Assembly (NCBI GenBank): GCA_002403105.1 | Contig: DHHD01000034.1 | Coordinates: forward strand, 1 to 26,810 | Reading direction: 5' to 3' | Origin: Anaerolineaceae bacterium UBA4781 | GTDB lineage: Bacteria; Chloroflexota; Anaerolineae; Anaerolineales; Anaerolineaceae | Length of the DNA: 26,810 bases | Part shown: piece by piece, positions 17,496 to 24,629 of the stretch | How positions within the stretch are numbered: position 1 is the stretch's first letter | Layout of the letters: each line of letters starts with the position of its first letter | Program-made: the position numbers and the translations under genes | The notes under the pieces: generated by a model | The model's input: only the letters and a program-made list of their open reading frames with translations | What the model was told of the DNA's origin: nothing | The model's database searches: none

Positions 17496-19913
17496 ATGAA
17501 ATTTGGATATTTTGATGTTGAGCATAGAGAATATGTGATCACCGATCCCAAAACTCCGGTGAAGTGGATAAACTATATTGGCACACGGGCATTTGGGGGT
17601 TTTGTTGACCATACCGGCGGTGCTTTAATTTGCAGTAATGATCCGGCTTTGAATAGGATCACCAAATATATTCAACAGCTACCATCTTCTGATTTTAAGG
17701 GTGAAACATTATACCTGCGCGTCCATCATGATGGTGGAACCATTATCTTCTCACCCTTTTTTGTTCCAACTATGCATGAGCTGGATAGCTATGAATGCCA
17801 TGTGGGTTTGGATTATACAACGCTCATCACACAGGCGTACGGAATCCGCACTGAGGTTATTATCTTTGTGCCTGAAAACGAGCATTGTGAAATACGTGAT
17901 ATTCGCATTAAGAATGTATCCGGCAAACCACTTGAAATTGATGTGATCCCGGTACTGGAATATACACACCCTGATGCCTTGGGGCAATATACCAATGCCG
18001 ATTGGATCCCGCAGACCATGCAGAGCAAAGCTCTACGAGAAGAAGATGGAAGCATTATCTTGTTGCAGTACCCATTCATGCTGCGGGATACAAGAATAAA
18101 TTATTTCACCTCCAATCATCCGATCTCTTCTTTTGAAACAGACCGAAAAAAATTCCTGGGAGATAATGAGTATGGGAGTTTCAAAGATCCTGTATCTCTT
18201 CATCAAAAAACACTGTCCAATTCTGAAGCGCAACGTGGTGATAATATCGCAGCACTCTTGCACCCGTTAGGGATTCTTCAACCCGATGAAGAAAAACAAA
18301 TCATTACTCAATTGGGGCAGGCGAAATCCGTTTCTGATGCGAGACCATTTATTTCCAAATACAAGGATCTAGCAGCCGTACAACAGGAATTAAAAAAACT
18401 CTCAAAATTTTGGGATGAATATTTTGAATCTTTTTCTGTAACAAGTCCCGATTCTGATTTGGATGTAATGATCAATCTCTACAATCCGCGCCAATGCTAT
18501 ACGACATTCACCTGGTCGCGCTATTTATCTTATTATCAGTTAGGGCTTGGAGCGAGAGGGATTGGGATACGCGATTCTGCACAGGATACTCTGGCAGTTC
18601 TGGCGGCCGTTCCGGAAGAAGCCAGCCAGTTCCTGAAACGCTTGCTTTCTTTTCAAAAAATGGACGGTTCTGCCATGCATCAGTTCAACCCACTGACCAA
18701 TATTGGCAGCTGTGGTGATTCGCTGGAGATGGAAGATCGCTATCACTTTTATAGTGATGATCATTTGTGGTTGGTTTTAGGGATTACCTCGTATATTCAT
18801 GAGACCGGTGATGTGAGCATTCTGGATGAAATGATCCCTTATTATGAAAAAGATCGGGATGAAAAGCCGATGGAAACCGGCAGCGTGATGGAGCATATTG
18901 AGCGGGCTTTTGATTTTACCTATAAAAATACGGGTGCTCACGGTTTACCCTTATTAGGATTTGCCGATTGGAACGATACCGTCAATCTTCCTAAAGGAGC
19001 AGAATCTTTTTTCAGTGCAAATCTTTTCGGATTGGCACTGAAAGAAATCATTCCGATTCTGAAAGCGGTCGGTAGCTCTGGTCTGGCTGATCGATTTCAG
19101 CAGATGTATCAGGAAATGCGTGAGAGAGTTGAACAGCATGGCTGGGATGGAAAGTGGTATCTGCGTTATTTTGACCATCAGAGCAATGCGGTTGGCTCTG
19201 CGCAAAATGAATATTGTAAGATCTACTTGAACGGACAATCCTGGCCGGTGCTTTCTGGCTTTGCGTCACAAGAACGAGGTCAAATGGCGATGGATTCTGT
19301 CTACAAAAAACTTTTTACGCCAAATGGGCTCAAGTTATCGACGCCATCCTTTAATGGGTATGATCCTATTTATGGAGGAATTACCACCTATCCGCCCGGT
19401 GTAAAGGAAAATGGCGGTATTTTTGTCCATCCCAATCCATGGGCGGTTATTGCGGAGACCATGTTGGGGAATGGCGATCGTGCATACCAGTATTATTCTG
19501 CCACCAACCCGGCTGCTCGAAACGACCGCATTGAAATCTATGAATGTGAACCTTATGTGTATGCACAAAATATCATCAGCGATGAGCATCCTCAGACTGG
19601 GATTGCTCGCAATTCCTGGTTGACCGGTGCGGCTGCCTGGCATTACCTGGCTGCCACCCAATATATCCTGGGAATTCGTCCTGAGTTGGAAGGATTGCGT
19701 ATCGATCCATGCATCCCATTCGCCTGGGATGGATTCAAAGTCATACGGAAATTCAGGGGGAATTTCATCCATATTGAGGTTCATAACCCTGACCATGTTT
19801 GTAAGGGTGTCCGGCTCATGAAAGTAGATGACCTGGAAATGAAACAAAATTTGATTGAGATGGAAATGGTACAACCGGACTCAACGGTTGAAGTTTGGTT
19901 GGGTAGACATTAA
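17496..19913 (+). CDS. GH94 glycoside phosphorylase, divergent paralogue (specificity unassigned)
   Basis: The 805-aa product shares the GH94 layout with the cellobiose phosphorylase two genes upstream (MKFGYFDVEHREYVITDPKTP; GIGIRDSAQD; catalytic Asp494 in ADWND; NSWLTGAAAWHYLAATQYILGIRPEL). The acceptor-side loops differ. After DWND there are 14 residues to the next helix instead of 32, and the segment after MHQFNPL is longer by seven and reads TNIGSCGD instead of SKRGND. Acceptor specificity is therefore probably different: a longer cellodextrin, laminaribiose, cellobionate or an epimerised Glc-Man disaccharide are all possible. The start follows the GH5 stop by 3 bp, with GGGTGAG as SD. 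It is the last gene of the + operon. Confidence 0.9.
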   Translation: MKFGYFDVEHREYVITDPKTPVKWINYIGTRAFGGFVDHTGGALICSNDPALNRITKYIQQLPSSDFKGETLYLRVHHDGGTIIFSPFFVPTMHELDSYECHVGLDYTTLITQAYGIRTEVIIFVPENEHCEIRDIRIKNVSGKPLEIDVIPVLEYTHPDALGQYTNADWIPQTMQSKALREEDGSIILLQYPFMLRDTRINYFTSNHPISSFETDRKKFLGDNEYGSFKDPVSLHQKTLSNSEAQRGDNIAALLHPLGILQPDEEKQIITQLGQAKSVSDARPFISKYKDLAAVQQELKKLSKFWDEYFESFSVTSPDSDLDVMINLYNPRQCYTTFTWSRYLSYYQLGLGARGIGIRDSAQDTLAVLAAVPEEASQFLKRLLSFQKMDGSAMHQFNPLTNIGSCGDSLEMEDRYHFYSDDHLWLVLGITSYIHETGDVSILDEMIPYYEKDRDEKPMETGSVMEHIERAFDFTYKNTGAHGLPLLGFADWNDTVNLPKGAESFFSANLFGLALKEIIPILKAVGSSGLADRFQQMYQEMRERVEQHGWDGKWYLRYFDHQSNAVGSAQNEYCKIYLNGQSWPVLSGFASQERGQMAMDSVYKKLFTPNGLKLSTPSFNGYDPIYGGITTYPPGVKENGGIFVHPNPWAVIAETMLGNGDRAYQYYSATNPAARNDRIEIYECEPYVYAQNIISDEHPQTGIARNSWLTGAAAWHYLAATQYILGIRPELEGLRIDPCIPFAWDGFKVIRKFRGNFIHIEVHNPDHVCKGVRLMKVDDLEMKQNLIEMEMVQPDSTVEVWLGRH

Positions 19914-20001
19914 GGGATCAATTTTTTTTAGCAAAAATACCCTTGAATGGATCCGTGTTCATTTGTGGATATTTTCATTGAAAAAAATTTTCAACAGAAA
20001 T
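19914..20001. other. Convergent intergenic spacer
   Basis: This 88-bp AT-rich gap lies between the convergent GH94 and GH130 genes. TTGAAAA/TTTTCAA (about 19978-19994) forms a short AT-only stem with T-runs on both strands, a weak bidirectional terminator candidate. No convincing GC-rich terminator is visible. Confidence 0.35.
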
Positions 20002-21006
20002 TTATTTTTTCATGGAATTGGATCGAATAAAATCAATCATTTCCTGAACATACCCGAATACCAGGCAAACCACAGTATCAGCTCCACCATAATAGATAGC
20101 GATCCTGCCAGTCGCTGCGTCCACAATTGCTGCGCCAGGAAAGACAACATTGGGAACATCACCGACCTGTTCATAGATCCTCTGGGGAGACAGCAGATAT
20201 GGTTCGCTTCTTGAGATCACACGCCAGGGTTGGTCGAGGTCAAGCAGAGCAGCTCCAAAGCTGTATACAAATCCATTACAGGAAGTTAATACCCCGTGGT
20301 AGATCAACAGCCAACCCTCACTGGTTTCGATCGGGATCGGTCCTGCGCCCACTTTTGTTGCCTGCCAGCCGGCAGCTGGTCCCATGACGAAGCGATGTTT
20401 TCCCCAATATTTCATATCCGGGCTTTCGCTATAGAAAATATCTCCGAAGGGAGTATGGGCGGTATCGCTGGGACGGCTGAACATGGCAAAATTCCCATGC
20501 ATTTTCCTGGGGAACAACACACCATTACGGTTGTAAGGTAGGAATGCGTTTTCCAATTGATAAAAATCTTTGAAATCGTAGGTATACCCGACCCCAATGG
20601 TCGGTCCATGATATCCATTGCACCAGGTTACATAATAACGGTCTTCTATCCACACCACCCGTGGATCATAGGAATATTGGAATTTTGCGATGTCTTGAAC
20701 TTCTTCATTTTCAGCTTTCCATTCGATCCGTTCATTCGAAAGCTGCCATTGAAAACCATCTTCACTAAAACCCACATGTAATTGCTGATTACGGGCTTTA
20801 TTGTCGCAGCGGAACACACCTGCGAATTTTCCTTGAAAAGGCACAACTGCGCTGTTGAAGATGCTGTTCGAGGATGGAATGAGATCGCGAGGAATGATGG
20901 GGTTTCGTACCGACCTCCAGAGCGGTTCGGAATTGCCTGCCGGCGGTTCTTCCCAGGGTAGATTCGGAACGGGCTGGCAGTTCACTAGCTGAGCTTTATT
21001 TTCCAT
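20002..21006 (-). CDS. GH130 beta-mannoside phosphorylase (short, GH130_2-like)
   Basis: The 334-aa five-bladed beta-propeller protein has the GH130 motif YSYDPRVVW with the predicted proton donor Asp114, [15 protein letters not shown], and the C-terminal [10 protein letters not shown]. The short length and this ending fit subfamily GH130_2, which includes beta-1,4-mannooligosaccharide phosphorylase (RaMP2) and also beta-1,2-mannan enzymes. Next to a 2-epimerase the likely role is phosphorolysis of a mannosyl-glucose or mannooligosaccharide to alpha-mannose-1-phosphate. The linkage is inferred. The ATG overlaps the epimerase stop by 11 bp with AGGAG upstream, so translation is coupled. No signal peptide. 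Confidence 0.92.
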   Translation of the reverse strand: MENKAQLVNCQPVPNLPWEEPPAGNSEPLWRSVRNPIIPRDLIPSSNSIFNSAVVPFQGKFAGVFRCDNKARNQQLHVGFSEDGFQWQLSNERIEWKAENEEVQDIAKFQYSYDPRVVWIEDRYYVTWCNGYHGPTIGVGYTYDFKDFYQLENAFLPYNRNGVLFPRKMHGNFAMFSRPSDTAHTPFGDIFYSESPDMKYWGKHRFVMGPAAGWQATKVGAGPIPIETSEGWLLIYHGVLTSCNGFVYSFGAALLDLDQPWRVISRSEPYLLSPQRIYEQVGDVPNVVFPGAAIVDAATGRIAIYYGGADTVVCLVFGYVQEMIDFIRSNSMKK

Positions 21007-22195
21007 TTTTCATCTCCTGGCTCTGCATTCTTTTGATCATTTCAAAACACATACGACTTTCATGATACGGGCATTCCCAGGGACCCACCTTTGGTCTGGA
21101 AAGATCCAAGGATCCATCGCTGTTCAGGCGTTTAAACCAACCACCATTTTTATTATCAATAAAATGCTCATGTAAATAATTCCAAACAGTTTGGATTGTA
21201 TCCAGATAGGGATTCTTTCCTGACAGTTGATATGCATTATAGAATCCAATGATAGCTTCAGCGTGTGGCCACCATTCTTTGCCTGGGTCAGTTATTTTTC
21301 CTTTTGTACCTTCATAGATAACACTCCCATCCTCATTGATACCAGATGCCAAAACAGAATTTGCCAATCTCAAAGAAATGTCTGTTGCATCGTCAATTAA
21401 CTCTTGAGCGCCGATTATTTCAGCCGCTTCATGGATCAACCAGCTGCTTTCAATATCGTGTCCACATGAAATATGGTCTGATAGGCTGCTCCAATCATCA
21501 TCGAAAAATAACTGTAAATGGTTAGTGCGTTCATTAAACACATGTTGATTGAAATCGCCGATCAACTTGCATAATTGATTTTTTAATACACGGTTATCCC
21601 ATACGAGCAATAAATTTGCATACGCTTCGATAATGTGCAGCAAAGTGTTCATTGATTTTCTGCAGTTCATATCTTTTTCACTGAGACGCATATCCACGAT
21701 CGGTTGGAATTCTCTGCTTTTCGATTCGATATACCCGCCGTTTTTTGGATCAAATGCATGCTCCTCAATGATATTAAAAAGTTGGATGGCGCGCGAAAGA
21801 CTTTGAGAGTTCTGAGTTGCTCTAAAATACTCGCTGAACCCATAAATGCCAAATGCTTGCGCATAAAAGTGTTTATGATCGAAAACCGGGTTGCCATGCA
21901 GGTCGACTGACCAGTACAAGCCCTCATTTTCTTTATCCCAAAAGGCTGTGTAGAGATAATCGAATGCTCTGTTGGCAATTTCAAGAAAGTCCTTATTTTT
22001 ATAAATTAAAAAAGCATGCGAGAAGGTCCACAAAATTCGGGAACAGGTAACGGCTGTGCGAGGAATATCATTGTTCATTGCATTATTAACGCCAATTTGC
22101 CCATAGAATCCGCCATTTTTCTTATCTGGTGTAATGGTCATCCAGAAAGGAAGGATATTGTGGAGCAATACATTTTCAAATTGTTCTGTTATCAA
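20996..22195 (-). CDS. Cellobiose/mannobiose 2-epimerase (AGE family)
   Basis: The 399-aa alpha/alpha-barrel protein carries the AGE active-site set: [19 protein letters not shown] (His246, Glu249), [16 protein letters not shown] and [11 protein letters not shown] (His378). These fall within a few residues of His243, Glu246 and His374 of Ruminococcus albus cellobiose 2-epimerase. The enzyme converts the reducing-end glucose of cellobiose to mannose, or that of mannobiose to glucose (EC 5.1.3.11). I chose TTG 22195: GAGGG lies seven bases upstream and the N-terminus then matches the R. albus protein in length. In-frame ATGs at 22219 (no SD) and 22270 (upstream of the transcription start, overlapping the -10 box) are less likely. 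First gene of a two-gene minus-strand operon under operator O3. Confidence 0.92.
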   Translation of the reverse strand: MITEQFENVLLHNILPFWMTITPDKKNGGFYGQIGVNNAMNNDIPRTAVTCSRILWTFSHAFLIYKNKDFLEIANRAFDYLYTAFWDKENEGLYWSVDLHGNPVFDHKHFYAQAFGIYGFSEYFRATQNSQSLSRAIQLFNIIEEHAFDPKNGGYIESKSREFQPIVDMRLSEKDMNCRKSMNTLLHIIEAYANLLLVWDNRVLKNQLCKLIGDFNQHVFNERTNHLQLFFDDDWSSLSDHISCGHDIESSWLIHEAAEIIGAQELIDDATDISLRLANSVLASGINEDGSVIYEGTKGKITDPGKEWWPHAEAIIGFYNAYQLSGKNPYLDTIQTVWNYLHEHFIDNKNGGWFKRLNSDGSLDLSRPKVGPWECPYHESRMCFEMIKRMQSQEMKNGK

Positions 22196-22232
22196 TGCTT
22201 TTCCCTCAGTAGATAGCATTTTGGAAACATAT

Positions 22233-22267
22233 ATTGGGAACGCTCCCAATTTTATTGTTTTATTATA
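22233..22267 (-). promoter_or_regulatory. Epimerase-GH130 promoter with operator O3
   Basis: On the minus strand, TATAAT (22267-22262) is followed after 11 bp by ATTGGGAGCGTTCCCAAT (22250-22233). This 18-mer is identical to operator O2 of the ABC operon, in opposite orientation. The -35 box is poor (TTGAAT at 15 bp or TTTGAA at 16 bp). It ties the two convergent operons into one regulon. Confidence 0.85.
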
Positions 22268-22407
22268 CATCTATTTATGCAAATTCAAAGAATCGGATAC
22301 AGCGAATATGGAAATTAAAAGAGTAGATGTGTTTAGGTGAAAGTTGGGATGGGTTGGTTGGCTATCTGCAAATGCTATTTGATTTTAGAATAAACATTTG
22401 CGTGTTA

Positions 22408-23304
22408 TCAATCTCTATGAAAATTACTTTTGAAATTAACCAGCACTATTCCCAGTGTGGCAATTAATAAGCTGATCCAATCGTGCGTTGATAATATATC
22501 GCCGAGAAAAATTACGGAAAGCAACGCAATTTGTACTAACATGGAATTATTGATAATGCCCGATTCCACAGCGCTCAATACCTGTAGTGATTTGTTCCAG
22601 AGCGTGAAAGCGAGAGCTGTGTTGACGGATGCCAGCCAGAGAATCACGATCCAATTTGTGATGGTAAGTACAGGAAAGTCTTCAGTGACAAGTCCGGTTG
22701 CCAGGAGCAGAATGGCTCCAATGTTCATGCTGATGCCGGTTGTGATCGTGGCTGAGATTTCAGCATTCCGATTCACCCGCCTGCCTAATAACGAAGCGAT
22801 AGCATTCGCAAGTACTGTGAAACCCGCAAATGCATAACCGATCCATTCACCACCGTTAATCGATTTGGAGGAGAAGTAGAGCAGAACGCCCGTGATAAAA
22901 ATTATGATACCAAGCCATTGAATCCAGGTAATTTTTTCCTTTAAAAATATGATCCCTAAAAATGCAATGAAAATAGCACTGAAATTGAGCAGCATGCTGA
23001 ATGTGGTTGTTTCAAGATACTGCAGGGTGATGAATTGACCGCCCTGCGTGAAGAAGTAAAAGAAGATCCCTAAGAAAATTAAAAGCAGCCAGTCTTTCTT
23101 TTTCAATCCAGAAATGGACGATTTATTTTTGAGCAGCCCAGGCAGCAAGAAGAGAGAGGCAAATGAATAGCGTAGACCGGCGAAGATGAGAGGTGGAATA
23201 TCTGCGATAGCGAATTTGATCAGAATCCAGGAAGTTGACCACAACAATGTAACAATCAGCGCCTGCCAGATGGCTCTTGTTCTTTTCGGCATTGGTTCTT
23301 TCAT
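22408..23304 (-). CDS. EamA/DMT-family transporter
   Basis: The 298-aa product is a ten-helix drug/metabolite transporter with two EamA repeats. It opens with TLLWSTSWILIKFAIADIPPLIFAGLRY-type residues (helix 1 and the family's arginine-containing helix 2 start). The second repeat starts around residue 150 (GEWIGYAFAGFTVLANAIAS). Substrates of such proteins are usually exported amino acids or small metabolites; none can be named here. ATG 23304 is chosen as start although AAGGAG (23325-23320) is 15 bases away. GTG 23340 would add twelve residues but lies inside a palindrome. It reads toward the epimerase operon, separated by 157 bp that include operator O3 and a loose GCAAATG/CATTTGC repeat (22368-22401), with no good terminator. 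Confidence 0.85.
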   Translation of the reverse strand: MKEPMPKRTRAIWQALIVTLLWSTSWILIKFAIADIPPLIFAGLRYSFASLFLLPGLLKNKSSISGLKKKDWLLLIFLGIFFYFFTQGGQFITLQYLETTTFSMLLNFSAIFIAFLGIIFLKEKITWIQWLGIIIFITGVLLYFSSKSINGGEWIGYAFAGFTVLANAIASLLGRRVNRNAEISATITTGISMNIGAILLLATGLVTEDFPVLTITNWIVILWLASVNTALAFTLWNKSLQVLSAVESGIINNSMLVQIALLSVIFLGDILSTHDWISLLIATLGIVLVNFKSNFHRD

Positions 23305-23331
23305 ACTGGAAAATATTATCTCCTTATTTAA

Positions 23332-23372
23332 AGTATGCACCGAACAATTCCATAATTTGTTCAGTGCATACT
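23332..23372. promoter_or_regulatory. Long palindrome at the 5' end of the EamA gene
   Basis: Arms 23332-23347 and 23357-23372 pair at 15 of 16 positions (AGTATGCAC, one mismatch, GAACAA) around a 9-base centre. On the minus strand, a candidate promoter ATGACA (23394-23389), 18 bp, TATGCA (23370-23365) would place the palindrome over the -10 box and transcription start. An operator is the simplest reading; a 5'-UTR hairpin just upstream of the SD is the alternative. There is no T-run. The remaining gap up to 23510 shows nothing else. Confidence 0.6.
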
Positions 23373-23510
23373 GACCCAGTGGTATCTATGTCATTCAAAC
23401 ATTGTGCTTTTGTGTTCTGCACTGGTGCGAATTTTTTTACTCTACCTTTGTTAGTAACTTCGTTTATTCCTCGATTTAGCAAATTCCATATACTTCATTT
23501 CGCTAGAGGA

Positions 23511-24212
23511 TTACTCCCTATAATCGTTCAGAGTACCTGTTCCTGTGATTATTGAAATATCGCCATTGAAGTAGGAATATAAGTCAATTGTGCCGTTATT
23601 TGTGATCGAACCATTGTCATGCGTTAATTGACCACCGTCAGTAATCAGGATATACCCATCGTTTACCAGAGAACCGGAGTTGATGAAATTAGAGCCGCGA
23701 TCAATGGTAAGATTTCCGCCATTTATTATGAAGAATTCACCTTGATTAATAGTCTCGCTCATACCCGAAGTAACCATGCCACCATTGTTAATGGTAATAC
23801 TGCCATAGTTGGCCAACGTGCTGATCCCCCGTTCGAAAGTGCCATTGATCAGTATATCCCCATAATTGACAATGGAACATCCCACTGGAAAGATTTCGGC
23901 ACTGATGGTGAGTGTATTTCCGTTGTCAACCGTGATCACAAGGTCATCTTCACGTTCAAAGCTGAGATCACTGGTAATTTCGATATCTGCTCCGATATAG
24001 ATTCCTGTTATTTCTTTATTAGTTGCAGCGGCTTCCAATTCAGCAGAAGAGGATACAATTATTTCGTCTTCTTTCAATATTCTCTCTTTTTCCTCTGTTT
24101 GTGCGGTTTCGGCATCCACTGCTTCCGCTGGTTGCGTATTACAGGCAGCGAACGCGAATACCAGAATCGCTGCAGTTAGTAAAAAGAAACTGTGCTTCAA
24201 TGTGTTTTTCAT
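23511..24212 (-). CDS. Small lipoprotein with beta-solenoid-like repeats, function unknown
   Basis: The 233-aa product has a lipoprotein signal with AFAAC (Cys24), then an acidic linker to about 50. From about 55 to the end it is built of imperfect 20-22-residue repeats of the type N-x-G-x-I-x-I-N-x-G-G, for example NYGSITINNGGMVTSG and NQGEFFIINGGNLTID. The pattern suggests a right-handed parallel beta-helix exposed on the cell surface. I do not recognise the family; surface adhesin-like or glycan-contacting roles are only guesses. ATG 24212 is chosen because GGAG (24226-24223) precedes it by about ten bases; ATG 24227 has no SD. It is monocistronic as far as visible. Confidence 0.75.
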   Translation of the reverse strand: MKNTLKHSFFLLTAAILVFAFAACNTQPAEAVDAETAQTEEKERILKEDEIIVSSSAELEAAATNKEITGIYIGADIEITSDLSFEREDDLVITVDNGNTLTISAEIFPVGCSIVNYGDILINGTFERGISTLANYGSITINNGGMVTSGMSETINQGEFFIINGGNLTIDRGSNFINSGSLVNDGYILITDGGQLTHDNGSITNNGTIDLYSYFNGDISIITGTGTLNDYRE

Positions 24213-24336
24213 TGTTTTTTTCTCCATTATTAAATTTGATCAAGTAGGTTTATTTTATAAAATAGATCAACTAACGGATAACTGACTTTATTAAATACGA
24301 ATAAAGGATCCTCCTCCATTGTGAGAGTGAAGCCCT

Positions 24337-24342
24337 ATTATA
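24337..24342 (-). promoter_or_regulatory. Candidate -10 box for the lipoprotein gene
   Basis: A perfect TATAAT on the minus strand (24342-24337) lies about 125 bases before the lipoprotein start. The -35 region is weak (AATACA at 18 bp). The leader between them holds a possible 29-codon frame (24319-24230) without SD. Confidence 0.4.
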
Positions 24343-24390
24343 ACAAACCAATTTTTAATCTGTATTTTAAACATTGATTTCATGAATTGC

Positions 24391-24419
24391 TTGACTTCAT
24401 GATAAGCTGGTGATATAGT
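24391..24419 (+). promoter_or_regulatory. Consensus promoter of the threonine-regulated aspartokinase operon
   Basis: TTGACT (24391-24396), a 17-bp spacer and TATAGT (24414-24419) form a strong vegetative promoter. The start point should be about 24425-24428, only 3-6 bases before the leader peptide ATG at 24431. The leader mRNA would thus be nearly leaderless. Confidence 0.82.
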
Positions 24420-24430
24420 ATTGCCCAATT

Positions 24431-24535
24431 ATGAGCAGCTACCGATATTACGCAACTACTACCACTACTACAGCTACCACTCATCACAATCGTGATGCAG
24501 GGTTGCGACGCGTATCCGGAAGCAAACGGCAGTAG
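24431..24535 (+). CDS. thrL: Threonine-rich attenuator leader peptide
   Basis: A 34-codon frame, ATG 24431 to TAG 24533-24535, encodes MSSYRYYA followed by TTTTTTATT: eight Thr codons in nine (24455-24481), then a basic tail. No SD is visible, and the ATG is 3-6 bases from the predicted transcript start, so translation would be of the leaderless type. Placement between a consensus promoter and an intrinsic terminator upstream of aspartokinase matches the logic of Escherichia coli thrL, without sequence homology. CGCAAC (24451-24456) can pair with GTTGCG (24502-24507). The latter segment, as part of 24500-24512, can also pair with the terminator's left arm, which gives competing structures set by ribosome position on the Thr codons. 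Confidence 0.8.
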   Translation: MSSYRYYATTTTTTATTHHNRDAGLRRVSGSKRQ

Positions 24536-24565
24536 ATCCTACCTATCTACAAAACAGAAAAAGAG

Positions 24566-24598
24566 ACGCCTCGTTACCCAACGAGGCGTTTTGCTTTT
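24566..24598 (+). terminator. Intrinsic terminator of the attenuator, between leader peptide and aspartokinase
   Basis: ACGCCTCGTT (24566-24575), loop ACCC, AACGAGGCGT (24580-24589): a perfect 10-bp GC-rich stem with a tetraloop followed by TTTTGCTTTT (24589-24598). It lies 31 bases after the leader stop and 32 before the aspartokinase ATG. Its left arm (24567-24579) can instead pair with leader bases 24500-24512 (10 Watson-Crick pairs and one G-U of 13), a candidate antiterminator. Confidence 0.9.
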
Positions 24599-24629
24599 AT
24601 CTGCGATCAAACATTCAAGAGAGGTGCTT

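Noticed and set aside
19335..19874. 179-codon minus-strand open frame
   Set aside because: Antisense to the conserved C-terminal part of the second GH94 enzyme; no recognisable domain.
22368..22401. GCAAATG/CATTTGC inverted repeat after the EamA gene as a terminator
   Set aside because: Only 7 bp with a 20-base loop and no T-run in the direction of transcription.
24230..24319. 29-codon minus-strand frame upstream of the lipoprotein gene
   Set aside because: It has a TATAAT upstream but no SD before its ATG, and no composition suggesting a regulatory peptide.
24492..24629. N-terminal extension of aspartokinase from ATG 24492
   Set aside because: It would translate through the leader and the terminator, has no SD, and the added residues look unlike any aspartokinase; ATG 24630 has a good SD.
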